From positions 2,108,001 to 2,172,000 of the forward strand of contig NZ_BSUM01000001.1 of NCBI RefSeq assembly GCF_030161595.1: a stretch of DNA of 64,000 nucleotides. Reading direction: 5' to 3'. The DNA comes from Litorihabitans aurantiacus. Its GTDB lineage: Bacteria; Actinomycetota; Actinomycetes; Actinomycetales; Beutenbergiaceae. Of the stretch, positions 36,189-44,934 are shown piece by piece. Within the stretch, counting starts at the first letter, position 1. The number at the start of each line of letters is the position of its first letter. The notes below the pieces were generated by a model, which saw nothing but the letters and a program-made list of their open reading frames with translations, had not been told where the DNA came from and searched no databases. The position numbers and the translations under genes were made by a program.

Positions 36189-37419
36189 GCGCCACCGGTG
36201 GGTCCACGGTCGGCCCGCACCACAAGTCGTTCCCGGCGAGCCTCTGGGGCACCCGTGTCGACGACGTCGGCACGGCGGGACTGCACCTGGGCGACCTCGC
36301 GACGCCGCTGCTCACGCTGGACGCCGGCGCCCTGGCCCACAACACGGCCCGGATGGCCGCGTGGGCGGCGGGCGCCGGCGTCGAGCTCGCCCCGCACGGC
36401 AAGACGTCGATGGCCCCGGCCCTGTGGCAGATGATGCTGGACGCGGGCGCGTGGGGCGTCACGGTGGCCACCGGCTGGCAGGCGCAGGTGGCCCTCACCC
36501 TTGGCGTCCCCCGCGTGCTCGTCGCCAACGAGGTCACCGACCCCGCGCTGCTGCGGTGGCTCGCCGGCGCGGAGCGCGACCGCGTCCGGTTGTGGTGCGA
36601 CTCGACGGCCGCGGTCCGCGCGGCGCACGACGCGTGCGCCGCGGTCGGCGGCTCGCTCGACGTCCTCGTCGACCTCGGGGGCGACGGCGGCCGCACGGGC
36701 GCGCGGACCCGGGAGGTGGCGATCGCCGTCGCGGACGCCGTGCTCGCCTCCCCCACCTGCGACTGGCCGGCACCGGCGGGTACGAGGGTGCGCTGGCCGG
36801 CGACCGCTCCCCCGCCTCGCTCGAACGCGTGCGCGCCTGGTGCCGCGAGCTGCGCGCGCTGCACCACGAGCTGGTGGCGCGGATGGAGCACCCGCAGCCG
36901 ATCCTCACCGCCTCGGGCAGCACGTTCTTCGACGTCGTGGCGCAGGAGCTGGGCGGAGCCACCGCCCTCGACCCCGGGACCCTCGTCCTGCTGCGCCCGG
37001 GCGCCGCGCAGGTGCACGACGACGGTCACTACCGCGAGGTCTCGCCCCTGAGTCACGACGCGGACCCGCTGCGCGCGGCGATCCACGGCTGGGCCCGCGT
37101 GCTCTCGACGCCGGAGCCGCACCTCGCGGTGCTCGACGCCGGGAAGCGCGATCTCAGCAGCGACCTCGGGCTGCCGGTGCCGCAGCTGGTGCACGCGGCC
37201 GACGGCGGCGTCCGCCCGCTCGCCGGGCACGTGAGCGCGCTCAACGACCAGCACGCGTTCCTGCGCACGCCCGGCGAGGAGCTCGCGGTGGGCGACGTCG
37301 TGCGCCTGGGTCTGAGTCACCCGTGCACGGCCCTGGACCGGTGGCGGCTCGTGCCGCTGATCGACGACGCGGCGGCCGAGCGACCGGCCGTGACCGGCGC
37401 CGTCGAGACGTACTTCTGA
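36185..37419 (+). CDS. DSD1 / D-threonine-aldolase-like PLP enzyme (amino acid deaminase), one apparent -1 frameshift
   Basis: 411 residues when a base is restored in the run of five C at 36750-36754. The first frame has TPLLTLDAGALAHNTARM and ELAPHGKTSMAPALWQMML, where Lys in HGKT is the PLP lysine of the alanine-racemase N-fold. GLxHPCTALDRW in the second frame supplies the His-Cys pair that binds Zn in eukaryotic-type D-serine dehydratases. The joined frame reads LAGTGGYEGALAGD at the break. Family members dehydrate D-serine or cleave D-threonine. Dehydration yields 2-aminoacrylate, the substrate of RidA. The GTG start overlaps the GH5-like stop. The substrate identity is inferred. Confidence 0.85.
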
Positions 37420-37433
37420 GGAGAGCGACGACG

Positions 37434-39019
37434 ATGGAGACCCCGATGGAGCTGACGATCACCGGTGCCGAGGTCGTGGACGGCACGGGCTCGGCCGCGC
37501 GCCGCTGCGACGTGCACGTGCGCGACGGCCGCGTCGCGGCGATGGCGCCCGGCCTCGAGCCCCGGGGCGAGCACGTCGTGGCCGACGGGCTCACGCTCGT
37601 GCCGGGCTTCGTCGACATGCACGTGCACGCCGACCTCGACCACGTGAGCGGCGTGCACGCCGCCGCCTCGCTCGCCCAGGGGGTGACCACGCGCGTGATC
37701 GGGCAGGACGGCATCGGCTACGCCCCGCTCGACGACGCCGCGCTCGTTCAGGTGCGCCGGCAGATCCGCGGGTGGAACGGGGACCTGCCGGAGATCTCCT
37801 GGCGCACGATGGCGGAGTACCTCGCGGTGCTCGACCGGGGCGGCTCGACCCACGCCGCCGTGCTCGCCCCGCAGGGGAACCTGCGGCTGCTGACGGTCGG
37901 GAGCGCCGACCGCCCGGCGACCGGGGCCGAGCGTGCGTCGATGCGTGCGCTCCTGGCGGAGTCGCTGGCGGCCGGAGCCGTCGGGATGTCGAGCGGGCTG
38001 ACCTACGCCCCGGGGATGTACGCCGACACCGAGGAGCTCATCGACCTGGCGCGGGTCGTCGCGGACGCGGGGGCTTCTGGAGCCCGCACACGCGTGGCTA
38101 CGGGTCGAGCGCGCTGGAGTCGTACACGGAGGCGCTCGAGGTCGGACGGCGCAGCGGCTGCCGGATCCACCTCGCGCACGCGACGATGAACTTCCCCGTG
38201 AACGCCGGGCGTGCAGACGAGCTCCTGGCGCTGTTCGAGGCGACCAGGGCCGAAGGTGTCGAGGTCACGATGGACACCTACCCCTACCTGGCCGGAGGCA
38301 CCACCCTCGCGGCGCTGATGCCCGGGTGGGCCAGCGCGGGCGGTCCTGACGCGCTCCTGGCGCGGCTGGCGGACGCGACCGTGCGCGCCCGGATCGCCCG
38401 CGCGCTCGAGAACGGGGAGTCCGACGGCGCGCACCTCGTCCCCGTGGACTGGTCGGCCATCGAGATCGCCGGTGTCGGGCGGGCCGAGCTGGCCGGCGCC
38501 GTCGGGCACTCGGTGGCCGAGGTGGCGGCGATGCGGGGGCAGGACCCGACCGACGTCGCGCTCGACCTCGTGGTGGCCGACGACCTCGCCACCACGATCC
38601 TCATGCACGTGGGTGACGAGGCGAACGTGCGCACGATGATGCGCGACCCCGGCCACTGCGGCGGGTCCGACGGCCTGTTCGTCGGCGATCGCCCGCACCC
38701 GCGCGGCTGGGGGACGTTCGCGCGCTACCTGGCCAGGTACGTCCGCGAGCTCGGGGTGCTGACGCTGCCCGAGGCGGTCGAGCACCTGGCGGCGCGCCCG
38801 GCGCGCGTGGTGGGGCTGACCGACCGCGGCGTGCTGCGCGAGGGAGCCGTGGCCGACCTCGTGCTGCTGGACCCCGCCACGGTGACCGACCGGGCGACGT
38901 ACGCCGACCCGCGGCAGCTCGCGACCGGTGTGACGGGCGTGTGGCTCGAGGGCCGGGCGGCGTGGCGCGACGGGCAGGTGGTCGACGCCCGCGCGGGGCG
39001 CGCGCTGCGCGTCGTCTGA
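37434..39019 (+). CDS. N-acyl-D-amino-acid deacylase (amidohydrolase), one apparent -1 frameshift
   Basis: 528 residues when a base is restored in the run of five G at 38069-38073. The first frame has the metal-site start GFVDMHVHADLDH and TRVIGQDGIGY, then SSGLTYAPGMYADTEEL. The second frame continues GFWSPHTRGYGSSALESYTEALEVGRRSGCRIHLAHAT, and LMHVGDEANVRTMMRDP with HCGGSDGLF. These are the zinc-binding His and Asp residues of the D-aminoacylase family. It should release a free D-amino acid from an N-acyl derivative. The ATG at 37434 has GAGGAGAG upstream. The gene follows the PLP enzyme by 14 bp in the same operon. Confidence 0.87.
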
Positions 39020-39084
39020 GCAGCGGGCGACGGCGTCACGGGGGTCCCGCGGCGCCGTCACCCCGTCTGCGGCACTGGAGAACG

Positions 39085-39118
39085 ACGAAGGCCCGGACCG
39101 TCTGGTCCGGGCCTTCGT
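39085..39118. terminator. Bidirectional terminator between the deacylase operon and tRNA-Met
   Basis: A perfect 15-bp inverted repeat (39085-39099 and 39104-39118) has a 4-base loop. It follows the deacylase stop by 65 bp and lies 17 bp beyond the 3' end of the minus-strand tRNA gene, so it probably ends both transcripts. Confidence 0.85.
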
Positions 39119-39135
39119 GCTGCTACTTCTCGAAG

Positions 39136-39209
39136 TAGCGGGGGCAGGATTTGAACCTGCGACCTCCGGGTTATGAGCCCGGCGAGCTACCGAGCTGCTC
39201 CACCCCGCG
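39136..39209 (-). tRNA. Initiator tRNA-fMet (anticodon CAT)
   Basis: A 74-base cloverleaf on the minus strand. The acceptor stem begins CGCGGGG, with C1 facing U72 (unpaired, the initiator hallmark). The anticodon stem has three consecutive G:C pairs (GGG/CCC) flanking the CTCATAA loop. The T arm is GTTCAAATC-type. The 3' CCA is not encoded (CTT follows position 73), so it must be added post-transcriptionally. The C1 mismatch and GGG:CCC pairs identify this as the initiator rather than the elongator. Confidence 0.93.
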
Positions 39210-39329
39210 TCGGTGATTCCACTCTACGCGGGGCCCTCCCGGAAGCCAAATCCGGGCCGGGTGACCTGCCTCACGCGAGGCGGCCACCCGGCCCGGACCG
39301 GTGGTGGAGCGACGATCGATCAGCCGGAC

Positions 39330-42300
39330 TCAGGCCCCGCCGTCGATCTCCTCCTGCGCGGCGATCGCGCGCTGGATGGCGTCGTCGAGGTCCGACTGCG
39401 CCTCGCCGTACGCGGCCCAGTCGCCCGAGACCTGGGCCTCGCGGCTCGCGGTCAGCGCGGCCTGCGCGTCGTTCAGCGCGGTGTCGAGCCGCTCCTGCGG
39501 CGTGCCGGCCGGAGCGGGCGGCGGCGTGGCCGACCCCTCCTCGGTCGGCTGCTCGGTCGGCTCGTCCGTCGGCTGGTCGCTCGGGTCGTCGGTCGGGTCG
39601 ACCGGCTCGACCTCGACGTCGGGGTTCGTGCCGGCGTCGCCGGCCGAGGCGCCCGAGTCGCCGTCGAACACCTGGTCCAGCGCCTCGTCCAGAGTCGTGG
39701 CGAAGCCGATGCGGTCGCCGAACGCCACGAGCACGTAGCGCAGCAGCGGGTACTGCGTACCGCCGGACGCCTGCGCGTACACCGGCTGCACGTAGAGGAA
39801 ACCGCCACCCACGGGCAGCGTGAGCAGGTTGCCGCGCACGGCCTCCGAACCCTGCTGGTCGAGGATGTTGAGCGTCTGGGCCGCCTGCTGGTCGGTGTCG
39901 AAGTTGTTCTGCACCTGGCCGGGGCCGGGGATGGCCGAGCCGCCCGGCAGCTCGAGCAGCCGGATCTTGCCGTAGCCCTCGGCCTTGACCCCGTCCTCGT
40001 CCCCGGCGTCACCGGCCGCGGCCGCGAACCCGCGCAGGACGTTGCGGTTGTCGGCGTCGAGGATGAACGACGTCGTCAGCGAGAAGGACGACGTCTCCTC
40101 CTCCGGCATCCGCAGCGTGAGGTAGTACGGCGGCTGGTTGACCGTGCCCTCCTCGGTCGGGTCCTCCGGCGTGCGCCAGAAGTCCGACCCGGCGAAGAAC
40201 TGGCCCGCGTCCGTGACGTGGTAGGTGTTCAGCAGCTCGCGCTGGACCTTGAACATGTCCTCGGGGTAGCGCACGTGGCTCATCAGCTCGCCGGACATCT
40301 CCGACATCGGGCGCACCAGGTCGGGGTAGACGCTCTTCCAGGACTCGAGGACCGGGTCGGCCTCCTCCCACTGGTACAGCGTGACGCTGCCGTCGTAGGC
40401 GTTGACCACGGCCTTGACCGAGTTGCGGATGTAGTTGACCGACTCCGGCATCTGCGTGACCGTCAGCGGGTTGCCGTTGGCGTCCACGAGGGTCGAGTCG
40501 AGCGTCGCCTCCTCGAGCGCCTGGCGCGCGGAGTAGGGGTAGGAGTTCGACGTCGTGTAGGCGTCCACGATCCACACGACCTCGCCCACGCCGTCGCCGT
40601 CCTGGTCGATGACGGCGGGGTACGTCTGCGAGTCGACCGTGAGGAACGGCGCGACCTTCTCCACGCGCACGCGCGGGTCGCGGTCGTAGAGGACCTGCGA
40701 CTCGTTGGTCACACGGTCGGAGAAGAGGATCTCCTGGCTTCCGAAGCGGAGCGCGTAGAACGCCCGCAGCAGCGGGTTGGAGATGACCGGGCCACCGTCA
40801 CCGGTGTAGGTCGAGAGAACCTCACCCTCCTCCTCGTCCGAGGGGTAGTCGACCTCCCACGGGTCCGTGCCCTCGGGCGCGCCGACGATCGAGTACTCGG
40901 GCGACTCCTTGCCGAAGTAGATCCGAGGCTCGTAATCGCCGAGCTCGCCGGAGCTGGGGATGCCGCCCTCGAGGAACTCGGGCTGACCGCCCGCGCCGGG
41001 CGAGTTGCCGTAGGCGGCCACGACGCCGAAGCCGTGCGTGTAGACCGTGTGGTCGTTCGTCCAGTTGCGCTGACCGGCGGCGAGGCCGTCGAGGTTCAGC
41101 TCGCGAACCGAGATCACGGTGTCGGACGTGGTGCCGCTGCCGTCCAGGTCGTAGCGGTCGACCGAGAGGTCCTGCGGGAAGGAGTAGTACTGGCGGATCT
41201 GCTGCAGCTGGCGGAACGTCGGCGAGACGATCGTCGGGTCCATGAGGCGGATGCTCGCCGTGGCCTCGGCGTCCTCGCGCAGCGCGCCGGCCTCCGCCGT
41301 GGTGGTCGCGGCGTAGTCGATCGTCTCGACGTCCTGCAGCCCGTAGGCCGCCAGCGTCGCGTCGATGTTGCGCTGGATGAACGGACGCTCGAGCGACTGC
41401 TGGTTCGGCACCACCTGGAAGCGCTGCACGAGCGCCGGGTAGATGCCGCCGACCACGAGGCCCGCCACGACCATCAGCGCGACGGCGACGGCGGGCAGCC
41501 GCCACGTGCCGCGCACGCTGGCGACCACGAACAGGCCGGCGACGACGATCGCGATGATCGCGAGGATCTCGCGGCCCGGCAGCACGGCCGAGATGTCGGT
41601 GTAGGCGGCGCCGTCGAACCGGTCGCCCTCCTGCGCCAGCAGCGAGTACCGGTCCAGCCAGTACGAGGCGGCGATGAGGAGCGCGAACAGCGTCGCTACG
41701 ACACCCAGGTGGATGCGGGCGGCGGGGCTGACGTGCGGGCCCTGGCCGACCTGCAGGCCGCCGTAGAGGTAGTGCGTCACCACCGCGGCGATGGCCGAGA
41801 TGAACGTGACCGCCATGAGGAAGGAGACGCCGAACCGCAGCGCCGGCAGCGTGAACATGAAGAACGACAGGTCCATGCCGAACTGCGGGTCGTTCTGGCC
41901 GAAGGACTCGCCGTTGAGGGCGAGCAGGAACGTCTGCCACTGGCTCGAGACGGCGAGGCCGCCGAACAGGCCCAGCAGGATCGGGGCACCGATGAGCACG
42001 CCCCGGCGCAGCGGCTCGACCGCCTCGCGGTAGCGGTCGAGGTTGCGCTGCTCCGGCGTGGCCGGCGCGTAGACCGGGCGGTTGCGGTGGGCCAGCCAGA
42101 GGTTGAGCCAGGTCGCCCCGCCGAGCACGAGGGCACCGGCGGCGAAACCGATCGTGCGGGTGATCCACTCGGTGCGCAGCACCTGCGTCACGTCGAGCTG
42201 GCTGTACCAGAGCCACTCGGTGACGAGGCCGGACGAGGCGAACAGGGCCACCAGCAGGGCGGCGAGGATGAGGAGCGTCGGAGCGAGCGGGGAGCGGCGG

Positions 42301-42335
42301 CGGCGAGCCGGCTTGGCCGGTGCTGCGGTGGTCAC
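39330..42335 (-). CDS. UPF0182 family membrane protein
   Basis: 1,001 residues. The N-terminal third has about seven membrane helices (LAPTLLILAALLVALFASSGL, IGFAAGALVLGGATWLNLWL and others). A large extracellular domain follows, with NQQSLERPFIQRNIDATLAAYGL, RNWTNDHTVYTHGFG and EKVAPFLTVD, the signature of UPF0182 (COG1615). It ends in an acidic Pro/Thr/Asp-rich segment and a short helical coil. The role of the family is unknown; it is widespread in actinobacteria. The ATG at 42335 is preceded by a 176-bp divergent region shared with the PPA1309 gene. Confidence 0.92.
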   Translation of the reverse strand: MTTAAPAKPARRRRSPLAPTLLILAALLVALFASSGLVTEWLWYSQLDVTQVLRTEWITRTIGFAAGALVLGGATWLNLWLAHRNRPVYAPATPEQRNLDRYREAVEPLRRGVLIGAPILLGLFGGLAVSSQWQTFLLALNGESFGQNDPQFGMDLSFFMFTLPALRFGVSFLMAVTFISAIAAVVTHYLYGGLQVGQGPHVSPAARIHLGVVATLFALLIAASYWLDRYSLLAQEGDRFDGAAYTDISAVLPGREILAIIAIVVAGLFVVASVRGTWRLPAVAVALMVVAGLVVGGIYPALVQRFQVVPNQQSLERPFIQRNIDATLAAYGLQDVETIDYAATTTAEAGALREDAEATASIRLMDPTIVSPTFRQLQQIRQYYSFPQDLSVDRYDLDGSGTTSDTVISVRELNLDGLAAGQRNWTNDHTVYTHGFGVVAAYGNSPGAGGQPEFLEGGIPSSGELGDYEPRIYFGKESPEYSIVGAPEGTDPWEVDYPSDEEEGEVLSTYTGDGGPVISNPLLRAFYALRFGSQEILFSDRVTNESQVLYDRDPRVRVEKVAPFLTVDSQTYPAVIDQDGDGVGEVVWIVDAYTTSNSYPYSARQALEEATLDSTLVDANGNPLTVTQMPESVNYIRNSVKAVVNAYDGSVTLYQWEEADPVLESWKSVYPDLVRPMSEMSGELMSHVRYPEDMFKVQRELLNTYHVTDAGQFFAGSDFWRTPEDPTEEGTVNQPPYYLTLRMPEEETSSFSLTTSFILDADNRNVLRGFAAAAGDAGDEDGVKAEGYGKIRLLELPGGSAIPGPGQVQNNFDTDQQAAQTLNILDQQGSEAVRGNLLTLPVGGGFLYVQPVYAQASGGTQYPLLRYVLVAFGDRIGFATTLDEALDQVFDGDSGASAGDAGTNPDVEVEPVDPTDDPSDQPTDEPTEQPTEEGSATPPPAPAGTPQERLDTALNDAQAALTASREAQVSGDWAAYGEAQSDLDDAIQRAIAAQEEIDGGA

Positions 42336-42511
42336 GAGGTGGCACCTTCGGTTCGGGGCAGAGAGGTCGTGCGGAGCGGAGGAGTCGTCGACGACGACGG
42401 TCGCCTCGCCTCACGAGGGACAACGTCCACCGGCTCCCCCAAGTTTCCCACAGGGGCCGCGGCCCCCGGAGGCGCGTCGAACGGCGTCTCGCGGGGTGCC
42501 ATGATCGAGTC
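42336..42511. promoter_or_regulatory. Divergent promoter region, UPF0182 and PPA1309 genes
   Basis: 176 bp between two divergent starts. It should contain both promoters, but I found no convincing -35/-10 pairs or palindrome by eye. Confidence 0.4.
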
Positions 42512-43081
42512 ATGACGACCCCCGAGCAGGCAGACGACACCACCGCCGCCCGCACCGCCGCCCTCGCCCGCGGCGTCCGGGAGACCGAGCAGCACGTGGC
42601 CGCCGACGGCTGGGACGCCCCGGTGCGCGTCTTCGCCCTCGTGCGCACGGCCGACGCGCTCGCGGCGGACCCCTCGCTCGCCTCCGTCCTGCCGGACGAC
42701 GGCGGCGACCCCGATCACCTCACGGCCGTCGAGCAGGAGGGTCTGCCGAACGCGGACTCGCTCGAGGACCTGCTGGCGCAGCTGGCGTGGCCGGACGCGG
42801 TGGACGGGGCCGCCGTCGTCGTCGAACGCCTCGTGGTGCCGCCGAGCGTGGAGGCCGAGCTCGCGAACGGCGACGCCGCCGACGCCGACTCCCGCGCAGC
42901 CGTGGAGGCGCTCAGCGCTCACCCCGAGGCGCGCGACGTGCGCATCGCCGTCGGCGTCCTGCGCACGGGCGAGTCGTGGTGCGCGCTGCGCGCCCGGACC
43001 CACGACACCGCTGACCAGGTCGTCGGTGGACCCGACACCGTTCCGGGACTGGTCGCGGCGCTCGGCGCGACGCTGGAGTAG
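42512..43081 (+). CDS. PPA1309-family conserved protein
   Basis: 189 residues. The sequence is acidic and soluble, with TAALARGVRETEQHVAADGWDAPVRVFALVRT, LEQEGLP-like EQEGLPNADSLEDLLAQLAWP, and ARDVRIAVGVLRTGESWCALRAR near the C-terminus. These segments match the PPA1309 family of actinobacterial proteins. No catalytic residues are known for it. It is divergent from the UPF0182 gene, a conserved neighbourhood as far as I recall. The ATG at 42512 is the first start in the coding stretch. Confidence 0.8.
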   Translation: MTTPEQADDTTAARTAALARGVRETEQHVAADGWDAPVRVFALVRTADALAADPSLASVLPDDGGDPDHLTAVEQEGLPNADSLEDLLAQLAWPDAVDGAAVVVERLVVPPSVEAELANGDAADADSRAAVEALSAHPEARDVRIAVGVLRTGESWCALRARTHDTADQVVGGPDTVPGLVAALGATLE

Positions 43082-43102
43082 GAGGGGGTCCGCGACCTGC
43101 CG

Positions 43103-43663
43103 TCAGCCGCGGCGCAGGTACAGGTCGCGCAGCAGCGCGATCTCGGCGCCGTGGTGGATGACCTCACGGTGGATGTGGAGCACGAGCGCGGCCATCGGGT
43201 CCTGCTCGAAGCCGTCCTCGCCGCACGGGGCCGCGAGCGCCGCGTCGTCGAGCCCGGCGACGCCGTCGCGCCAGAACGCCTGCGCCTCGTCGAGCCGCGC
43301 GAGCGCGTCGGCCGCCGTTCCGGGGTAGTCGTAGGTCCGGTAGGTCACGGGCGGGCCGCCGAAGTGGCTCGCACTGCGCTCGCCGAACACCCCGACCAGG
43401 AGGTGGTTCAGGCGCCACGCGATGGTCGTGACCGGGGCGGGCTCCGGCTCGGGGATGCCGAACTCGAGCTTCCACTCCCCCGCGCCGACGGCCATCGGGG
43501 CGTCGCCCTCGCCCTCACGGACGAGGGACCAGGAGTCCGCCGCGGGGCGCCAGTGGTACTCCTCGTCGGTCAGGCCCTCGAGGCGCGGTCGCAGCTGGGC
43601 GTCCCAGTGCCACGTCAGCTGCGTCAGCAGGAGCGAGGTCCAGTCCAGCGGTGCACGCGTCAT
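43103..43663 (-). CDS. DinB-family (DUF664-like) four-helix protein
   Basis: 186 residues. The pattern of a first helix with LTWHWDAQLRPRLEGLTDEEYHWRP, a middle TIAWRLNHLLVGVF containing the first His, and a C-terminal LHIHREVIHHGAEIALLRDLY with the paired His is that of the DinB metal-binding bundle. In relatives such helices bind Zn or Ni, and some act as thiol-transferases. The substrate is unknown. The ATG at 43663 overlaps the stop of the protease gene as ATGA, so the two are co-translated. Mycothiol-dependent transfer is one possibility. Confidence 0.85.
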   Translation of the reverse strand: MTRAPLDWTSLLLTQLTWHWDAQLRPRLEGLTDEEYHWRPAADSWSLVREGEGDAPMAVGAGEWKLEFGIPEPEPAPVTTIAWRLNHLLVGVFGERSASHFGGPPVTYRTYDYPGTAADALARLDEAQAFWRDGVAGLDDAALAAPCGEDGFEQDPMAALVLHIHREVIHHGAEIALLRDLYLRRG

Positions 43664-44799
43664 GAGCAGGAGGGTAGACCCGCGGTGTCGTCCGCGCCGA
43701 TGGCCTGCACGGCGGTCCACGCCTCCTCGAGCGTCGCCACCCGGAACACGGTCAATCCGTCAGGGACGTGCCCCACCACCTCGCCGCAGTTGTCGGCCGG
43801 GGCGAGGAAGTACTCGGCGCCGTCGCGCACCGATCCGTTCATCTTCTGCACGATGCCGCCGATGGGGCCGACGTCGCCGCTGAGGTCCATCGTCCCGGTG
43901 CCGGCGATCGAGCGGCCGCCCGTGGCGTCCCCGGGGGTGAGCCGGTCCATGATCCCGAGCGCGAACATCGTGCCGGCGCTGGAGCCGCCGATGTTGCTGA
44001 TCTCGATGTCCACGTCGACCGGGAAGGTGTAGGCCGGGTCGAGCAGGACGCCGAGGGTGCTGCCGCCCTCGCCGTCGTCGCCCGTGGTGAGGTCGAGGTC
44101 GACGTCGGCGTCGTCGCGCCGGACGGTGAGGACGACCGCGGTCGACGGCGGCGTCGCGCGCAGCACGTCGGTCAGCGCGGAGAAGGAGGCGACGTCGGTC
44201 CGCTCGCCGCCGACCGTGATCGCGACGACGGAGTCGCCCTCGGCCACCACGCCGTGTGCCGCGCCGTCCTCCACCACGCCCGCGACCAGGAGGTCGGCGG
44301 GAACCTCGTAGTCCAGCGCCTCGAGGGCCGCGACCGTCGCCGACGTCTGCGAGGAGGTCATCTGCGCCTGGGAGCGCTCGTCCGCCTCCTCGCGCGTCTC
44401 GCCGTCGGGGAAGACGGCCTCGCGCGGCACGACCGAGACGGCCGGGTTGAGCCAGCCGCGCAGCACGTTGCCGACGGAGACCGGGTAGCCGGGGCCGCCG
44501 GCGACCGACACGGTGGTCAGGCGCAGCTCGCCGTCGGTCGGGTAGGTCTCGGCGTCGTGGATCGTGATGAGGGGGACGTCGTCGACCTCGCCGAGGGTGT
44601 CGACCGTGGGGCCGGGCATCCGCACGGCGTAGGGCGCCGGGACCAGCACGCACAGCAGGAGCAGCAGCGCGAGCACGAGGCCGAGCACGAACGCGGCGGC
44701 CGGGACCCGCTCCCACGCGCGCACGGGGGCCGGGAACGGATCGAAGGTGCGCACGGACCCGGGACGGGCGGGTTCCGGGGGCTGGCGTGGCGTGCTCAC
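43660..44799 (-). CDS. PDZ-domain Lon-like serine protease (YlbL family)
   Basis: 379 residues from the GTG at 44799. One membrane anchor (AAFVLGLVLALLLLLCVLV, about residues 35-53) is followed by VRMPGPTVDTLG, a PDZ domain (GVVEDGAAHGVVAEGDSVVAI) and a Lon-type catalytic domain. The nucleophile Ser is in GGSSAGTMFALG and the Lys in IGGIVQKMNG. Such proteases are anchored with the active site outside the membrane and use a Ser-Lys dyad. The gene is followed by the DinB gene with an ATGA overlap and is divergent from the DUF2342 gene. This pairing recurs in actinobacteria. Confidence 0.92.
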   Translation of the reverse strand: MSTPRQPPEPARPGSVRTFDPFPAPVRAWERVPAAAFVLGLVLALLLLLCVLVPAPYAVRMPGPTVDTLGEVDDVPLITIHDAETYPTDGELRLTTVSVAGGPGYPVSVGNVLRGWLNPAVSVVPREAVFPDGETREEADERSQAQMTSSQTSATVAALEALDYEVPADLLVAGVVEDGAAHGVVAEGDSVVAITVGGERTDVASFSALTDVLRATPPSTAVVLTVRRDDADVDLDLTTGDDGEGGSTLGVLLDPAYTFPVDVDIEISNIGGSSAGTMFALGIMDRLTPGDATGGRSIAGTGTMDLSGDVGPIGGIVQKMNGSVRDGAEYFLAPADNCGEVVGHVPDGLTVFRVATLEEAWTAVQAIGADDTAGLPSCS

Positions 44800-44934
44800 G
44801 GCGTCATTCTCGCAGCCCGTGCGCGGCTGCGCCGTCAGCGAAAGCGGACGTCGATCCGCCCGGGCGCGCCGGGGTCGGCGTTACGTTGATCGGGCGGGCG
44901 TCCCGCCTGCGACACCTCGACGAAGGCGGCTCCC

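Noticed and set aside
39213-42515. 1,100-residue plus-strand frame across the UPF0182 gene
   Set aside because: It is an antisense shadow, and its first part also runs through the minus-strand UPF0182 3' end and flank.
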